From: Alkalihalobacillus sp. LMS39
Lineage (GTDB): Bacteria > Bacillota > Bacilli > Bacillales > Bacillaceae_F
Length of the DNA stretch: 64,000 nucleotides
Assembly: GCF_022812285.1 (NCBI RefSeq)
Contig: NZ_CP093300.1
Coordinates: 3,348,001 to 3,412,000, forward strand
Reading direction: 5' to 3'
The notes beneath the pieces are model-generated. The model made no database searches, had not been told where the DNA came from, and worked only from the letters and a program-made list of their open reading frames with translations. The translations under genes were made by a program, and so were the position numbers. This document shows positions 53,475 to 63,875 of the stretch, in pieces. Each line of letters opens with the position of its first letter. Position 1 is the first letter of the stretch.

Positions 53475-53679
53475 AGCTCCTCCTCCTCAACATAAATTGC
53501 CACCGGAAAAAGTATGAAGGATGATGACAATGCTCATTTATACTAGTATATTCAACACAATTAAAATAGTACCGAAAATTTATAGAAAATCATCTTGTCT
53601 TTTTTTCTATAGTCCATCCTATGCAATTTTTTATTGAATATGTTAGTCTATGTGAGATTTTCATGGAGGAAAAAACCAC
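53475..53679 (-). promoter_or_regulatory. spoVM upstream region
   Basis: This AT-rich 205-bp gap between rpe and spoVM should hold the sporulation promoter of spoVM, which is sigma-E dependent in B. subtilis. A GAATATA element near 53548 followed 14 bp later by CATTGT is a weak candidate only. A 10-bp palindrome (ATACTAGTAT) lies beside it. No gene is visible; thiN, which occupies this place in B. subtilis, is absent. Confidence 0.3.
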
Positions 53680-54327
53680 TTATTTGCCTCTTATTTGTGC
53701 GATTGCTGTTCGTCTATCAGTTTCATTGTAAATAGCCGATCCGGCAACTAGTACATTCGCTCCAGCCTCGATACAACGTCGGGCAGTGTCTTTATTAACA
53801 CCACCATCAACTTCGATGTCTAACGTTAATCCTTTTGATTTTGCCATCTCAGACACAGCATGGATTTTTGGTAATACACTTTCAATAAACCTTTGTCCTC
53901 CAAATCCAGGGTTGACAGTCATCAGTAAAACTAAGTCAACATCACTAATCACATGCTGAATTGTATCAACAGGTGTTGCCGGATTTAAAACAACACCTGC
54001 TTTAACACCGCAATCTTTAATCAGTTGAATCGTTCGATGTAAATGTGGACATGCTTCGACATGCACTGAAATAATATCGGCCCCGCTTTTCGCAAATTCT
54101 GGAATATATCGATCTGGGTTTTCTATCATTAAATGTACATCTAATGGTAAATCAGTTACTGGTCGAATCGCCGAAACGACGAGTGGACCAATCGTTATAT
54201 TGGGGACAAAATGTCCATCCATGACATCAACATGAATATAATCTGCTCCGCTTTGCTCAACATCTTTAATTTCTGCACCAAGTGTGGCAAAATTAGCAGA
54301 TAAAATGGATGGTGCAATTTTTACCAT
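53680..54327 (-). CDS. rpe: Rpe, ribulose-phosphate 3-epimerase
   Basis: Interconverts ribulose-5-phosphate and xylulose-5-phosphate in the pentose phosphate pathway. The 215-residue TIM-barrel product has [34 protein letters not shown] (metal and acid-base residues), [22 protein letters not shown] in part, [13 protein letters not shown] and the phosphate-binding [11 protein letters not shown]. It begins 2 nt after the rsgA stop. Confidence 0.97.
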   Translation of the reverse strand: MVKIAPSILSANFATLGAEIKDVEQSGADYIHVDVMDGHFVPNITIGPLVVSAIRPVTDLPLDVHLMIENPDRYIPEFAKSGADIISVHVEACPHLHRTIQLIKDCGVKAGVVLNPATPVDTIQHVISDVDLVLLMTVNPGFGGQRFIESVLPKIHAVSEMAKSKGLTLDIEVDGGVNKDTARRCIEAGANVLVAGSAIYNETDRRTAIAQIRGK

Positions 54328-54329
54328 GA

Positions 54330-55211
54330 CTAGTACCTCCGTTTCATACTTTTAATTTCCTCAAGAAATTCTAAATAGTGGTCATACCGATATTGAGCGA
54401 TTTCTCCATTTTCCAATGCAGCTTTCACAGCGCATTTTGGTTCACTCGTATGTGTGCAACCCCGAAATTTACAATTCCCCATCTCTTTTTTCATCTCTGG
54501 AAAATATAAAGATAAATCATCTGCTTCTATAGTTGTAAAATCAAGCGAGCTAAATCCAGGAGTATCTGCTACCAAGCCTGTCCCAATCGGAATAAGCTCG
54601 ACATGGCGAGTCGTATGTTTTCCACGACCTAAATGAGTCGAAATTTCATTTGTTTCTATTAGTAACTCTGGATTAATCGCATTTAACAGAGAGGATTTAC
54701 CAACCCCAGATTGACCAGCAATGACACTAATTTTATCGTCAAACAATGATTTTATAAGTTCTAGTCCTTCTTTTTTCTTACTAGAAATAAGGACAACTTC
54801 ATATCCTATTTTTTCATAATCCGCTTTATAGTTAAGAATTTCGTGTTTCTTTTCTTCTGTTAACAAATCAACTTTACTAATGCAAATAATCGGAATGATA
54901 TGATGCGCTTCAATATGTACTAAAAATCGATTCAATAATAACGGACTAAATTCTGGTTCTTGCGCAGAGAAGACGAGAATAGCTTGTTCTACATTTGCAA
55001 TGGGAGGACGAACCATTTCATTTTCTCGCTCAAATACTTCAAGAATATATCCATCTGTTTTATTTTCAGCCTCAAATTCAACGATATCCCCTACTAAAGG
55101 TTTAATATTTCGATTACGAAAATTCCCTCTCCCACGGCACTGAAACACACCATCATCATTTTTGACATAATAGAACCCGCTTAATGCTTTAATGATTTTG
55201 CCTTTTGCCAT
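54330..55211 (-). CDS. rsgA: RsgA (YloQ), 30S ribosome maturation GTPase
   Basis: GTPase checking late 30S assembly. The 293-residue product has an N-terminal OB fold ([18 protein letters not shown]), then a circularly permuted GTPase domain with ISKVDLL (G4) before [14 protein letters not shown] (G1) and [10 protein letters not shown] (G3), and a C-terminal zinc site in [20 protein letters not shown]. In B. subtilis it is a substrate of PrkC, encoded immediately upstream here. Confidence 0.96.
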   Translation of the reverse strand: MAKGKIIKALSGFYYVKNDDGVFQCRGRGNFRNRNIKPLVGDIVEFEAENKTDGYILEVFERENEMVRPPIANVEQAILVFSAQEPEFSPLLLNRFLVHIEAHHIIPIICISKVDLLTEEKKHEILNYKADYEKIGYEVVLISSKKKEGLELIKSLFDDKISVIAGQSGVGKSSLLNAINPELLIETNEISTHLGRGKHTTRHVELIPIGTGLVADTPGFSSLDFTTIEADDLSLYFPEMKKEMGNCKFRGCTHTSEPKCAVKAALENGEIAQYRYDHYLEFLEEIKSMKRRY

Positions 55212-55247
55212 GACGCCTCCTTAGCTTCACTTTCTAAAGAAAGAATT

Positions 55248-55269
55248 AGGGATAGTGTCACCTATCCCT
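55248..55269 (-). terminator. Small hairpin between prkC and rsgA
   Basis: Eight-bp stem (55248 to 55255 with 55262 to 55269, 6-nt loop), core AGGGATAG, followed by a T-rich but interrupted tail on the minus strand. A partial terminator or attenuator inside the prpC-prkC-rsgA-rpe operon is possible. Confidence 0.45.
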
Positions 55270-55285
55270 CTTTACATGTTTTCAT

Positions 55286-57283
55286 TTAATAGGAATAACT
55301 ATACGTTTTTACTTCTTCCCCATCAATGAATAACTTCACGGTCGCACCCTTTTCTGTACTCACTCGTAATGGAACTCGGTATGTTTTAGAATCTTTTATC
55401 GTTTCATCAACAAATACTTTCTCACTCGATGTCGTAGCATCATCAAAGACAATTCGAATATGGAAAGAAGCTCCACGCTCTTTATCTTCATCGTCTACAC
55501 CAATTGGGATTTGCGCTTCGATTGCCCTTGATTTTGGTTCTTGCGGTTCTGGTTCTGGTTCCGGTTCTGGTTCTGGCTCTGGTTCTGGTTCTGGACCTTT
55601 GGAAACAACGAGATTGACAACATCTCCTTTTTTCACTTTTGTAAATGGGTTAGGAGACTGAGAAATGATCCTTCCTTCTGTTACACTATTTGAATGTTGA
55701 TTTGTAAATTGTCCGACAAGCCCTTCTGATTTTAAATATTCTCGAGCAGCTTCCTCTGTAATGCCTGATAAATTTTCTAAAGAAATTTCAGCTTCAGCAC
55801 TAACAGTTAAGTGAACAGTTGTTTCTTCCATGATAATGAGCGAGCCGGCTTCTGGATTTTGAGACAAAATAATGCCCGGTTCATATTCACCTGTTTCCCG
55901 TTCTACAAATTCGATTTCTGCTACTCCTTCTAACAAACGTTCTGCTCGATCTCGTGGTAAATCAACGACGTTTGGCATTGCTGTTTTTTCTTTTCCTTCA
56001 CTAACATAAAGGGTGACAACACTGTTCACCTTCACAACTGAACCACTACGAGGATGTTGCCGAACAACCGTATTTTCTTCTGCTTCATCGTCTGCAATGA
56101 ACTCTATTTCAACTTCAAGGTCCTTTTCAACAAGTGTGGCCTCTGCTTCATCTACATCTAATGTAAGAACATCTGGTACTTCTACTTCATCTACTTTAAG
56201 AAGATTAGGAAGAAAAGCAAATGTACCAACAGCAGCTAGTAAAAATAAAAAGATTAACAGAACGATAATTTTTACCGTTCGCTTTTTCTTTTTCCCCTTT
56301 TCTTTTGGTAGTTCTGCTGGAGGCTCTACTTTGTCAGGCTTTGGTTGTGTCGCCTCAATCGTTTTGTCCATATCATTATCATTTAACATGTTATCCTTTA
56401 TAATCGGAATCGCTTTTGTCACTTCGTCATCTGTTGGAATAACAAATGGTTCTTCATGAAAACGACTTGGATCAAGTGCTGTTTCTAAATCTTCAGCCAT
56501 ATCATACACCGTTGCATATCTGTGAAACGGGTCCTTCGCTGTCGCTTTTTTTATAATGTTTTCGATACTTTGAGGAACATTCTCTTGATACGACCGAACA
56601 GAAGGAACTTCGCTTTGCAAATGTTTAATTGCAATCGAAACCGCTGTATCTCCTGAAAAAGGGAGTTTTCCTGTTACCATCTCATATAATACAATACCTA
56701 ATGAATAAATATCAGATTTAAGATTAACAACTCCACCTCTTGCTTGTTCTGGGGATAAATAATGAACCGATCCCATTACAGAATTTGTATGAGTAATCGT
56801 TGCGGACGACATCGCTCTAGCAATACCGAAATCTGTTACTTTAGCATCCCCATTTGAGCTGATTAATATATTATGAGGCTTAATATCCCTGTGAACAATT
56901 TGATTCATATGGGCATGAGAAATAGCTGACATGACTTGTGACATGATATGAATCGTCTCATCAAGTGGAATTGGCCCTTTTTGTTGTATGTACTCTTTTA
57001 ATGTTGGACCTTCAACATATTCCATAACTATATAATAAATATCTTCTTCTTCCCCAACATCATAAATACTAACGACATTCGGATGAGCTAAGCTTGTCGC
57101 TGCTTGTGCTTCTCTACGAAACCGTTTAATAAACTGTTCATCACCTGAAAATTGAGGTTGCAACACTTTAACTGCCACTTCTCGATCGAGGATAACATCA
57201 AGTGCTTTATAGACGTTGGCCATTCCGCCACCGCCTACTCTGTCAAGGATTTGATAACGACCACTAATTCTTTTTCCTATCAT
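55286..57283 (-). CDS. prkC: PrkC, PASTA-domain serine/threonine kinase
   Basis: Transmembrane eukaryotic-type kinase that senses peptidoglycan fragments, promotes spore germination and phosphorylates translation factors. The 665-residue product has a kinase domain with GGGGMANVYKALD, K39, HRDIKPHN (D133) and DFG (151), a membrane helix about residues 341 to 362, three PASTA repeats (about 365 to 565), then a hexanucleotide-encoded Glu-Pro repeat (around 55545 to 55595) and a small C-terminal domain. The ATG at 57283 (MIGKRISGRYQIL) fits the family; the GTG at 57292 overlaps the prpC stop. Confidence 0.95.
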   Translation of the reverse strand: MIGKRISGRYQILDRVGGGGMANVYKALDVILDREVAVKVLQPQFSGDEQFIKRFRREAQAATSLAHPNVVSIYDVGEEEDIYYIVMEYVEGPTLKEYIQQKGPIPLDETIHIMSQVMSAISHAHMNQIVHRDIKPHNILISSNGDAKVTDFGIARAMSSATITHTNSVMGSVHYLSPEQARGGVVNLKSDIYSLGIVLYEMVTGKLPFSGDTAVSIAIKHLQSEVPSVRSYQENVPQSIENIIKKATAKDPFHRYATVYDMAEDLETALDPSRFHEEPFVIPTDDEVTKAIPIIKDNMLNDNDMDKTIEATQPKPDKVEPPAELPKEKGKKKKRTVKIIVLLIFLFLLAAVGTFAFLPNLLKVDEVEVPDVLTLDVDEAEATLVEKDLEVEIEFIADDEAEENTVVRQHPRSGSVVKVNSVVTLYVSEGKEKTAMPNVVDLPRDRAERLLEGVAEIEFVERETGEYEPGIILSQNPEAGSLIIMEETTVHLTVSAEAEISLENLSGITEEAAREYLKSEGLVGQFTNQHSNSVTEGRIISQSPNPFTKVKKGDVVNLVVSKGPEPEPEPEPEPEPEPEPQEPKSRAIEAQIPIGVDDEDKERGASFHIRIVFDDATTSSEKVFVDETIKDSKTYRVPLRVSTEKGATVKLFIDGEEVKTYSYSY

Positions 57284-57288
57284 TCTTT

Positions 57289-58041
57289 TCACCTAACCTC
57301 ATCGTCGGAAGAAGAATAATGTACAACCGCAACAGTAATATTATCTTCCCCACCACGTTCATTAGCAATCGTTATAAGCTTATTAACCTTTTCTTCTATC
57401 TTTTCATCTGATAGCAAGACATCATTAATTTCTTCATCAATTACTTTGTTGCTTAGCCCATCAGAACATAATAATAAATAGTTTCCAATTTCCCATTCTA
57501 ACGTAATCACGTCAACTTTAATTTGACTTTCTGTTCCTAATGCTCGTAATAACACATTTTTTCTTGGGTGATTTTCTGCTTCTTGGTCCGTAATTTGACC
57601 TGTTCTTACTAGTTCATTCACTAATGAATGATCTTGCGTTTTTTGGATAAAACCACTTGTATTCAATACGTACCCTCGGCTATCTCCAATATGTGCGATT
57701 GTAACAAATTGATTTGTGCAAATCGCAGCGACTAATGTTGTACCCATGCCTTGACATTCAACATGTTCATTCGCATGGGAATACAACTTTTCGTTAACTT
57801 GATAAATATTATCCATTAGCCATTGTTCTGCATGTGAAGGATTTGAAATTTGTTCAACTTCACTCCACTTTTCTTCTAGAATCATTTTCGTCATTTTACT
57901 TGCGACATCCCCTGCTTGATGACCGCCCATTCCATCTGCAACAACCGCTAATACAGCACCATCTTTTGCAAGAAACACGCCCCCATTGTCCTCATTATGC
58001 GGTCTTGCTTGTCCGACATCTGTCTTAAATGCAAAATTCAT
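57289..58041 (-). CDS. prpC: PrpC, PP2C-type serine/threonine phosphatase
   Basis: Metal-dependent phosphatase that opposes PrkC. The 250-residue product carries the PP2C motifs TDVGQARPHNEDNGGVF (Asp ligand region), VVADGMGGHQAGDVAS, GMGTTLVAA, IAHIGDSRGYVL, TQDHSLVNELVRTGQI, LLLCSDGLSNKV and GGEDNITVAVV, which hold the metal-binding aspartates. Start ATG 58041 has GAGGTG 7 nt upstream; an ATG two codons earlier is too close. Gap to prkC is 5 nt. Confidence 0.96.
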   Translation of the reverse strand: MNFAFKTDVGQARPHNEDNGGVFLAKDGAVLAVVADGMGGHQAGDVASKMTKMILEEKWSEVEQISNPSHAEQWLMDNIYQVNEKLYSHANEHVECQGMGTTLVAAICTNQFVTIAHIGDSRGYVLNTSGFIQKTQDHSLVNELVRTGQITDQEAENHPRKNVLLRALGTESQIKVDVITLEWEIGNYLLLCSDGLSNKVIDEEINDVLLSDEKIEEKVNKLITIANERGGEDNITVAVVHYSSSDDEVR

Positions 58042-58047
58042 ATCCAT

Positions 58048-59127
58048 TCACCTCGTCTCCTCTTTCCGCTCCTTCGCTCTTAGCTGGCCACATGCTGCAT
58101 CAATATCGTGACCTTGCTCACGGCGAATCGTTGTATTAATCCCACGCTTTTTTAACACTCGTTCAAAGCTAAAAATTTGTTCTCGTGGTGTTCGTTTATA
58201 ATCTCTCTCTACTACATAGTTTACCGGAATTAAGTTCACATGGCATTTAATATTTTTTATTAAATCCGCTAATTGCTCGGCATGCTCATCCTGGTCATTT
58301 ACTCCACCAAATAATCCATACTCAAACGTCACTCTTCTTCCTGTTTTATCAATATAATAGGCAATAGCATCCATCAACTTCGGCAACGGATAAGCTTTAT
58401 TTATCGGCATAAGCTTCGTCCTGATTTCCATAGTCGGAGCATGTAAAGAAATCGCGAAATTAATTTGCATTCCTTCATCTGCAAATTTATAAATATAAGG
58501 GACAATACCACTTGTTGAAACTGTAATATGTCGAGCCCCAATATTGAGGCCTTGATCGTGGTTTATTGTTTTAATAAAAGATAATAACGCTTCATAATTA
58601 TCAAAAGGCTCACCAATGCCCATGACGACAACAGAACTCACTCGCTGTTCTTGCGCATCCATTGCGCGTTGTGCCTCTAATACTTGAGCGACAATTTCGC
58701 CGGCTTCTAAGTTACGCTTTAATCCTCCTAATGTTGACGCACAGAACGTACAGCCAATTCGACAACCGACTTGAGTTGTAACACAAACACTATTTCCATA
58801 TTCATGTCGCATTACTACCGTTTCAATAGAGTAGCCATCATGTAATTCAAACAAAAACTTTACCGTCCCATCGCTTGAGACTTGCTTTGTCACAATATGT
58901 AACGTTGTTAATGTAAAGGCTTGCGTAAGCTTTTCTCGTAGTTGATTTGATAAATTTGTCATATCATCCACTTGTGTGACTCTTTTTTTATACAACCAAT
59001 CGTAAATTTGTGCTGCTCGAAACTTTGGTTCACCTTCATCTACTAACCATTGCTCAAGTTCATTAAATGAAAGAGAATAAATGGATACTTTATTCTCTTT
59101 ATCCGTTTTCGCCTTCATTTCAGCCAT
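58048..59127 (-). CDS. rlmN: RlmN, dual-specificity 23S rRNA/tRNA adenine-C2 methyltransferase
   Basis: Radical-SAM enzyme that methylates A2503 of 23S rRNA and A37 of some tRNAs. The 359-residue product has the radical-SAM cluster CRIGCTFC (C122, C126, C129), [15 protein letters not shown] (in part) and a C-terminal cysteine in the DIDAACGQL motif that forms the methylene intermediate. ATG 59127 has AGGAGG 6 nt upstream. Directly follows rsmB. Confidence 0.96.
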   Translation of the reverse strand: MAEMKAKTDKENKVSIYSLSFNELEQWLVDEGEPKFRAAQIYDWLYKKRVTQVDDMTNLSNQLREKLTQAFTLTTLHIVTKQVSSDGTVKFLFELHDGYSIETVVMRHEYGNSVCVTTQVGCRIGCTFCASTLGGLKRNLEAGEIVAQVLEAQRAMDAQEQRVSSVVVMGIGEPFDNYEALLSFIKTINHDQGLNIGARHITVSTSGIVPYIYKFADEGMQINFAISLHAPTMEIRTKLMPINKAYPLPKLMDAIAYYIDKTGRRVTFEYGLFGGVNDQDEHAEQLADLIKNIKCHVNLIPVNYVVERDYKRTPREQIFSFERVLKKRGINTTIRREQGHDIDAACGQLRAKERKEETR

Positions 59128-59143
59128 ACTACGCCTCCTCACA

Positions 59144-60496
59144 CTAAGAGTTTCTTACTAATGCTGCAATAAAAAAGCCATCTGTTCCAAACTCATGCGG
59201 TAAAATCGTTACATATCCAGTATTTCCTTGTTTCTTTCGTTGTAATACGTTAGGTAACCTTTCAAATAAAGTTGGGTCAAAATCAAATTCTTTATGTTCT
59301 TTCAAGAAATTCAACACGATGTCTTCATTTTCGATGGCGTCAATCGTACATGTACTATAGACAAGTGTCCCACCTTTTTTTAATAAAGGAGCAACATGAG
59401 CTAAAATCTTTTGTTGGATCGTCGAAATAGCCTCCATATCTTTGGTCGTTTTCGTCCATTTTAAATCTGGTTTTCTTTGAATGACACCTAAACCAGAACA
59501 CGGAGCATCGACTAAAATATAATCAAATGATTGCTCGCTATAATGCTCGTTAGCTAGGCGGGCATCCAATACCTGTTCACGAACATTTGTTAACTGTAAT
59601 CGCTCTTTGCTTTCTTTAATTAACTTCACCTTATGTTCATGTAAATCTAAAGCAATCACATTTCCTGTGTTCATCATCCGTTCGGCAAGATGTGTAGATT
59701 TACCGCCAGGCGCTGCACAACAATCTAATACTTGACTATGTTTTGATGGAGCTAATGCGCGTGCAACGAGCATTGAACTTTCATCTTGTATTGTTATAAA
59801 GCCATTACGGAATGACTCTGTCTTCGGAATATTTCCATTTACAACTTTTAATGCATCCTCAGATAAGTGACCATGTTCTACTTCAATGCCTTCTTCTCGC
59901 AACCTTATGATTGCCTCCTCTTTCGTTCCTTTCGTTTGATTCACCCGAAGTGTTACGACAGGAGGCCTTAGGTTTTGTTCACATATTTTCTTTGTTGCAT
60001 CAAAGCCATATTGATCGACCCATCTTTTTACTAACCATAATGGATGACTTGTTTCAACAGCTAAACGCTCGACTTCATCACTGATATCAGAAAAGTCTGA
60101 AAGTCCTTCCCTTTGTATACTTCGAAGAATGCCATTCACCATACCTGAAATTCCTTGGTGACCTCGTTTTTTCGCTATTTTTACTGCTTCATGGACAACA
60201 GCCCGTTCTGGAACTTTATTTAAATATACCATTTGATAAAGCGATAACCTCAGCAAAACATGGACCCATTGCTGCAATGAGGATAACCCTTTTTTAACGA
60301 AAGGCTTCAAGTAATAATCAAGCGTGTCTCTACGTTGAATCGTTCCATAAATGATTTCTGTTAATAAGGCGACATCGCGCTTTTCAATTTCTGTTTTATT
60401 GATCGTTTGATTTAACAACAAATTGCTATATGCCTGATTTTTTTCAATTTGAAGTAACACATCAAGTGCGATCTCGCGAACTGACTTTTTACTCAT
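59144..60496 (-). CDS. rsmB: RsmB, 16S rRNA cytosine-C5 methyltransferase
   Basis: Methylates C967 of 16S rRNA. The 450-residue product has an N-terminal NusB-like domain ([24 protein letters not shown] in part) and a C-terminal SAM-dependent domain with [32 protein letters not shown] (proline-cysteine motif IV) and [14 protein letters not shown] (catalytic cysteine of motif VI). Its start lies inside the fmt 3' end (8-bp overlap), with AGGAG 6 nt upstream of ATG 60496. Confidence 0.95.
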   Translation of the reverse strand: MSKKSVREIALDVLLQIEKNQAYSNLLLNQTINKTEIEKRDVALLTEIIYGTIQRRDTLDYYLKPFVKKGLSSLQQWVHVLLRLSLYQMVYLNKVPERAVVHEAVKIAKKRGHQGISGMVNGILRSIQREGLSDFSDISDEVERLAVETSHPLWLVKRWVDQYGFDATKKICEQNLRPPVVTLRVNQTKGTKEEAIIRLREEGIEVEHGHLSEDALKVVNGNIPKTESFRNGFITIQDESSMLVARALAPSKHSQVLDCCAAPGGKSTHLAERMMNTGNVIALDLHEHKVKLIKESKERLQLTNVREQVLDARLANEHYSEQSFDYILVDAPCSGLGVIQRKPDLKWTKTTKDMEAISTIQQKILAHVAPLLKKGGTLVYSTCTIDAIENEDIVLNFLKEHKEFDFDPTLFERLPNVLQRKKQGNTGYVTILPHEFGTDGFFIAALVRNS

Positions 60497-61439
60497 CATC
60501 TTCTCCTATTATCATGCCTTCTTTTAAAAACGAACCTGTTCCTTGCAAATACTGTTGTGCCATCATCCGTTTTTTTCCTGCAGGTTGTAAATCTGTAATT
60601 TTTATTCCAACTTCATTTCCTGTTGCAACAATAAAGCCATCATTTTCTATACGTAAAATGGTTCCTGGACATTGCCCGTTATCGACTTTTACTTTATTAC
60701 CCCACCAGACTTTTACATTTTTGTCCTCTATCGTTGTAAAGGCAACAGGCCAGGGATGAAGGCCGCGAATTTGATTATAAATAGCTTCTCCGTTCATTGC
60801 CCAATTTATTTTTTCTTGTTCTCTTGATATATTTTTAGCAAACGTTGCTTCATCATCATCTTGTTGTTGGGGCTTAATATCACCAGCTAGTAAGTCTGGT
60901 AGCGTAGTAGATAATAGTTTTGCACCTGCAGCACTTAATTTATTATGAAGTGATCCTACATGATCATTTTCTAATATTGGAACGACTGTTTGTGAAATAA
61001 TGTCGCCCGCATCTAGTTTTTCCGCCATATACATAATCGTAATTCCAGTTTCTTTCTCACCATCGATGATCGCTTGATGAATCGGTGCTCCACCTCGATA
61101 TTTTGGCAATAGAGAAGCATGAACATTAATGCACCCATACTTCGGGGCATCTAACAAAGCCTTAGGCAAGATTTGGCCAAATGCAGCCGTAATAATTAAA
61201 TCTGGTTTTAGTTCTAAGATTGTTTCTAATTCTTTTTCATCTTTAATTTTTTCTGGCTGGTACACGGGAATATTATTGGCTAAAGCTTCTACTTTAACAG
61301 GTGGGGGCGTGATCGTTTTTTTTCGTCCTTTCGGTCGGTCAGGTTGTGTCACAACCGCTATAATGTGATAATCATCATCTAATAATTGCTTTAAAACTGG
61401 TACTGAAAAATCTGGCGTTCCCATAAAAATAACGTTCAT
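60489..61439 (-). CDS. fmt: Fmt, methionyl-tRNA formyltransferase
   Basis: Formylates initiator Met-tRNA using 10-formyltetrahydrofolate. The 316-residue product begins [19 protein letters not shown] (in part), with the catalytic set in [21 protein letters not shown] (Asn-His region), [17 protein letters not shown] (Asp) and a C-terminal OB-type domain. ATG 61439 matches the family and has GTGAGGA upstream; the longer frame adds six residues. Preceded by priA after 30 nt. Confidence 0.96.
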   Translation of the reverse strand: MNVIFMGTPDFSVPVLKQLLDDDYHIIAVVTQPDRPKGRKKTITPPPVKVEALANNIPVYQPEKIKDEKELETILELKPDLIITAAFGQILPKALLDAPKYGCINVHASLLPKYRGGAPIHQAIIDGEKETGITIMYMAEKLDAGDIISQTVVPILENDHVGSLHNKLSAAGAKLLSTTLPDLLAGDIKPQQQDDDEATFAKNISREQEKINWAMNGEAIYNQIRGLHPWPVAFTTIEDKNVKVWWGNKVKVDNGQCPGTILRIENDGFIVATGNEVGIKITDLQPAGKKRMMAQQYLQGTGSFLKEGMIIGEDDE

Positions 61440-61469
61440 TATTATCCTCACTTTCACAACATACTTTCA

Positions 61470-63875
61470 TTACATAAACATTTGTGGATTTGTATCTACG
61501 GACAATTGCAATTGGCCTTGACTCGTTTCTCGCATATACATTTGCTGAATTTCTCTTAGTAATTCCGGTAGCTCTGGTTCATTTTTGTATTTTATCAAAC
61601 ATTGATATCGATATCTATCTTTAATCCGCGGGATCGGCGAAGCAACAGGGCCTAACACCTGTGTTTGATTTCCTAAGCTATTTTTTAAAAAGGCCGTTAT
61701 TTTTTCTGTCACTTGAATGACCTTTCCAAGCTCTGGATGGGACACTGTTACTAAAGTGAGAAAATAATAAGGCGGATAACCTGCTTTTTTTCGTAACGCC
61801 ATCTCTTGGTGAAAATAGCGGATATAATCATGTTGTTTCACTAACTCAATACTATAATGTTCTGGTGTGTATGTTTGTATGACAACTTCACCTGCACGTT
61901 CATGCCTGCCCGCTCTTCCACTAACTTGAGTTAGTAATTGGAATGTTCGTTCTGATGCTCTAAAATCTGGGAGGTGCAACATCGAATCCGCTGCGAGTAC
62001 ACCAACAAGAGTAATATTAGGAAAATCAAGCCCTTTTGCTATCATTTGCGTACCTAACAGAATATCAGCTTTTCCTTCACCAAAAGCTTGCAATAATTTT
62101 TGGTGTGCTCCTTTTTTTCTAGTTGTATCAACATCCATTCGGATGACACGTGCTTCTGGTAGTAGCTTTCCGAGCTCTTCTTCTACTTTTTGGGTTCCCG
62201 TCCCAAAAAAACGAACGTGCTCACTTCCACATGATTGACATGTTGTGATCATTTGTTCTTCATGACCACAATAATGGCATTTTAATGCATTCTGATTTCG
62301 GTGATATGTTAAGGAAATATCACAATGCTCACACTGTGCTACATAACCACAGTCTCGACACATCACAAATGTTGAATACCCTCTTCGGTTAAGAAAAAGA
62401 ACAGATTGTTCTTTTTTTTCGAGTCGATTTTGTAAATGATGAAACAACGACGTTGAAAACATCGAGCGATTTCCAGACCGTAATTCTTCACGCATATCAA
62501 TGATTTCTACTGCTGGTAACGGTTTGTCGTTCACTCGTTTTGTTAGGGGCAACACATGGTATCTTCCTTTTAGCCCTCTGGCATACGTTTCTAACGAAGG
62601 CGTAGCACTTCCTAACACAACGGGACAGTTATGATAATTCCCTCGATAAATTGCGACTTCACGAGCATGATAACGGGGGTTGTCTTCTTGTTTGTAACTT
62701 CCTTCATGCTCTTCATCAATAATGACAAGTCCTAAGTTTTCAAATGGTGCGAAAATAGCAGAGCGAGCACCTACAACAACTCGAACTTGTTTACGATGGA
62801 TTTTTCGCCATTCGTCATATTTTTCACCTATCGAAAGTCCACTATGTAAGACCGCTACTTCATTTCCAAATCGCCCCTTAAACCGATCGACCATTTGAGG
62901 AGTTAACGAAATTTCTGGAACTAAAACAATTGCATCTTTTCCTTTCTTTAACACTTCAGCTATCGCCTGTAAATAAACTTCGGTTTTTCCACTTCCCGTT
63001 ACACCATGTAATAAAAACGTGTCGTGCCGTTTTTCCTCAATGGCTGATAAGATAGGTTCAATCGTTTGTTGTTGCTCTATTGTTAGTGGCAACGCTTCTG
63101 TTTTTTTAAACTGTAGTTCCTCGAATGGGTCACGATACACTTCGATTTCATATTGTTCAATTAATCCTTTTGCTTCTAATGCTTTAACAGATTGTCGAGA
63201 TGCTGTCGTTTGTTCAAGCAGTTGCTGTAAAGAGATGTCTTTTGGCTGTTGAATAAAAAAAGAAAGCAATTCCTTTTGTTTTGCTGCACGAGCTGATGTT
63301 TGTTCGAGTTCTTTTTTTAGCTGGTCTATCGGTTGAAGTACTTTTATTCTTTTCTCTTGCTTTTTTTGGCCTTTTTCTTTTACCTGATACTTAATTTCTA
63401 CCGTTCCATTTTTTACAGCTTGTTGAACTTCGTTTACATGCTTTGCGTCTTTTTTTATGCTATCCCACGATATGGAAGTAGACGTTTCAAATAACGGTGC
63501 CAAAGCAGGAGAAAGGTTTGTTTCATGTAAAACTCTCACTTCTTTTTTAACAGTTGTTCTCATGGCTGCAGGGAGCATGACTTGATAGGCAGAAATTCGA
63601 AAGCATAAAATTGTCTCCGCTAGCCATTTCCCTATATTTAATAACTCTTCTGTTAACACTGGTGTGACATCTAATAATTCAATAATCGACTTTATATTTT
63701 TCACAGTCGATTCTTCAACAATATCGATAACAAACCCTTGAATTTTTCGTGGGCCAAATGGAACGATGACACGCATTCCTTTTTCAATAATGTCTATATA
63801 TTCTGTTGGTATTTTATAATCAAAAAGCTTATCTGTTTGCCCACTCGGAATGTCAACAATGACTTTAGCAAACAT
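61470..63875 (-). CDS. priA: PriA, primosomal replication-restart helicase
   Basis: Recognises stalled forks and reloads the replicative helicase. The 801-residue product has the N-terminal 3'-end-binding domain (FAKVIVDIPSGQTDKLFDYKIP in part), helicase motif I GVTGSGKTEVYL, DEEH box (VIIDEEHEGSYKQ), SATPSLE, a zinc-binding insertion with paired cysteines (CRDCGYVAQCEHCDISL, CHYCGHEEQMITTCQSCG in part) and QVSGRAGRHERAG. Its start overlaps the end of coaBC by 11 bp. Confidence 0.97.
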   Translation of the reverse strand: MFAKVIVDIPSGQTDKLFDYKIPTEYIDIIEKGMRVIVPFGPRKIQGFVIDIVEESTVKNIKSIIELLDVTPVLTEELLNIGKWLAETILCFRISAYQVMLPAAMRTTVKKEVRVLHETNLSPALAPLFETSTSISWDSIKKDAKHVNEVQQAVKNGTVEIKYQVKEKGQKKQEKRIKVLQPIDQLKKELEQTSARAAKQKELLSFFIQQPKDISLQQLLEQTTASRQSVKALEAKGLIEQYEIEVYRDPFEELQFKKTEALPLTIEQQQTIEPILSAIEEKRHDTFLLHGVTGSGKTEVYLQAIAEVLKKGKDAIVLVPEISLTPQMVDRFKGRFGNEVAVLHSGLSIGEKYDEWRKIHRKQVRVVVGARSAIFAPFENLGLVIIDEEHEGSYKQEDNPRYHAREVAIYRGNYHNCPVVLGSATPSLETYARGLKGRYHVLPLTKRVNDKPLPAVEIIDMREELRSGNRSMFSTSLFHHLQNRLEKKEQSVLFLNRRGYSTFVMCRDCGYVAQCEHCDISLTYHRNQNALKCHYCGHEEQMITTCQSCGSEHVRFFGTGTQKVEEELGKLLPEARVIRMDVDTTRKKGAHQKLLQAFGEGKADILLGTQMIAKGLDFPNITLVGVLAADSMLHLPDFRASERTFQLLTQVSGRAGRHERAGEVVIQTYTPEHYSIELVKQHDYIRYFHQEMALRKKAGYPPYYFLTLVTVSHPELGKVIQVTEKITAFLKNSLGNQTQVLGPVASPIPRIKDRYRYQCLIKYKNEPELPELLREIQQMYMRETSQGQLQLSVDTNPQMFM

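Noticed and set aside
53540-53580. Sigma-E promoter for spoVM
   Set aside because: GAATATA is acceptable as -35 but the -10 at the correct distance (CATTGTCA) matches poorly; kept only as part of the upstream-region entry.
55326-55661. Plus-strand frame with a Gly-Ser repeat
   Set aside because: It is the complement of the Glu-Pro repeat in prkC, not an independent protein.
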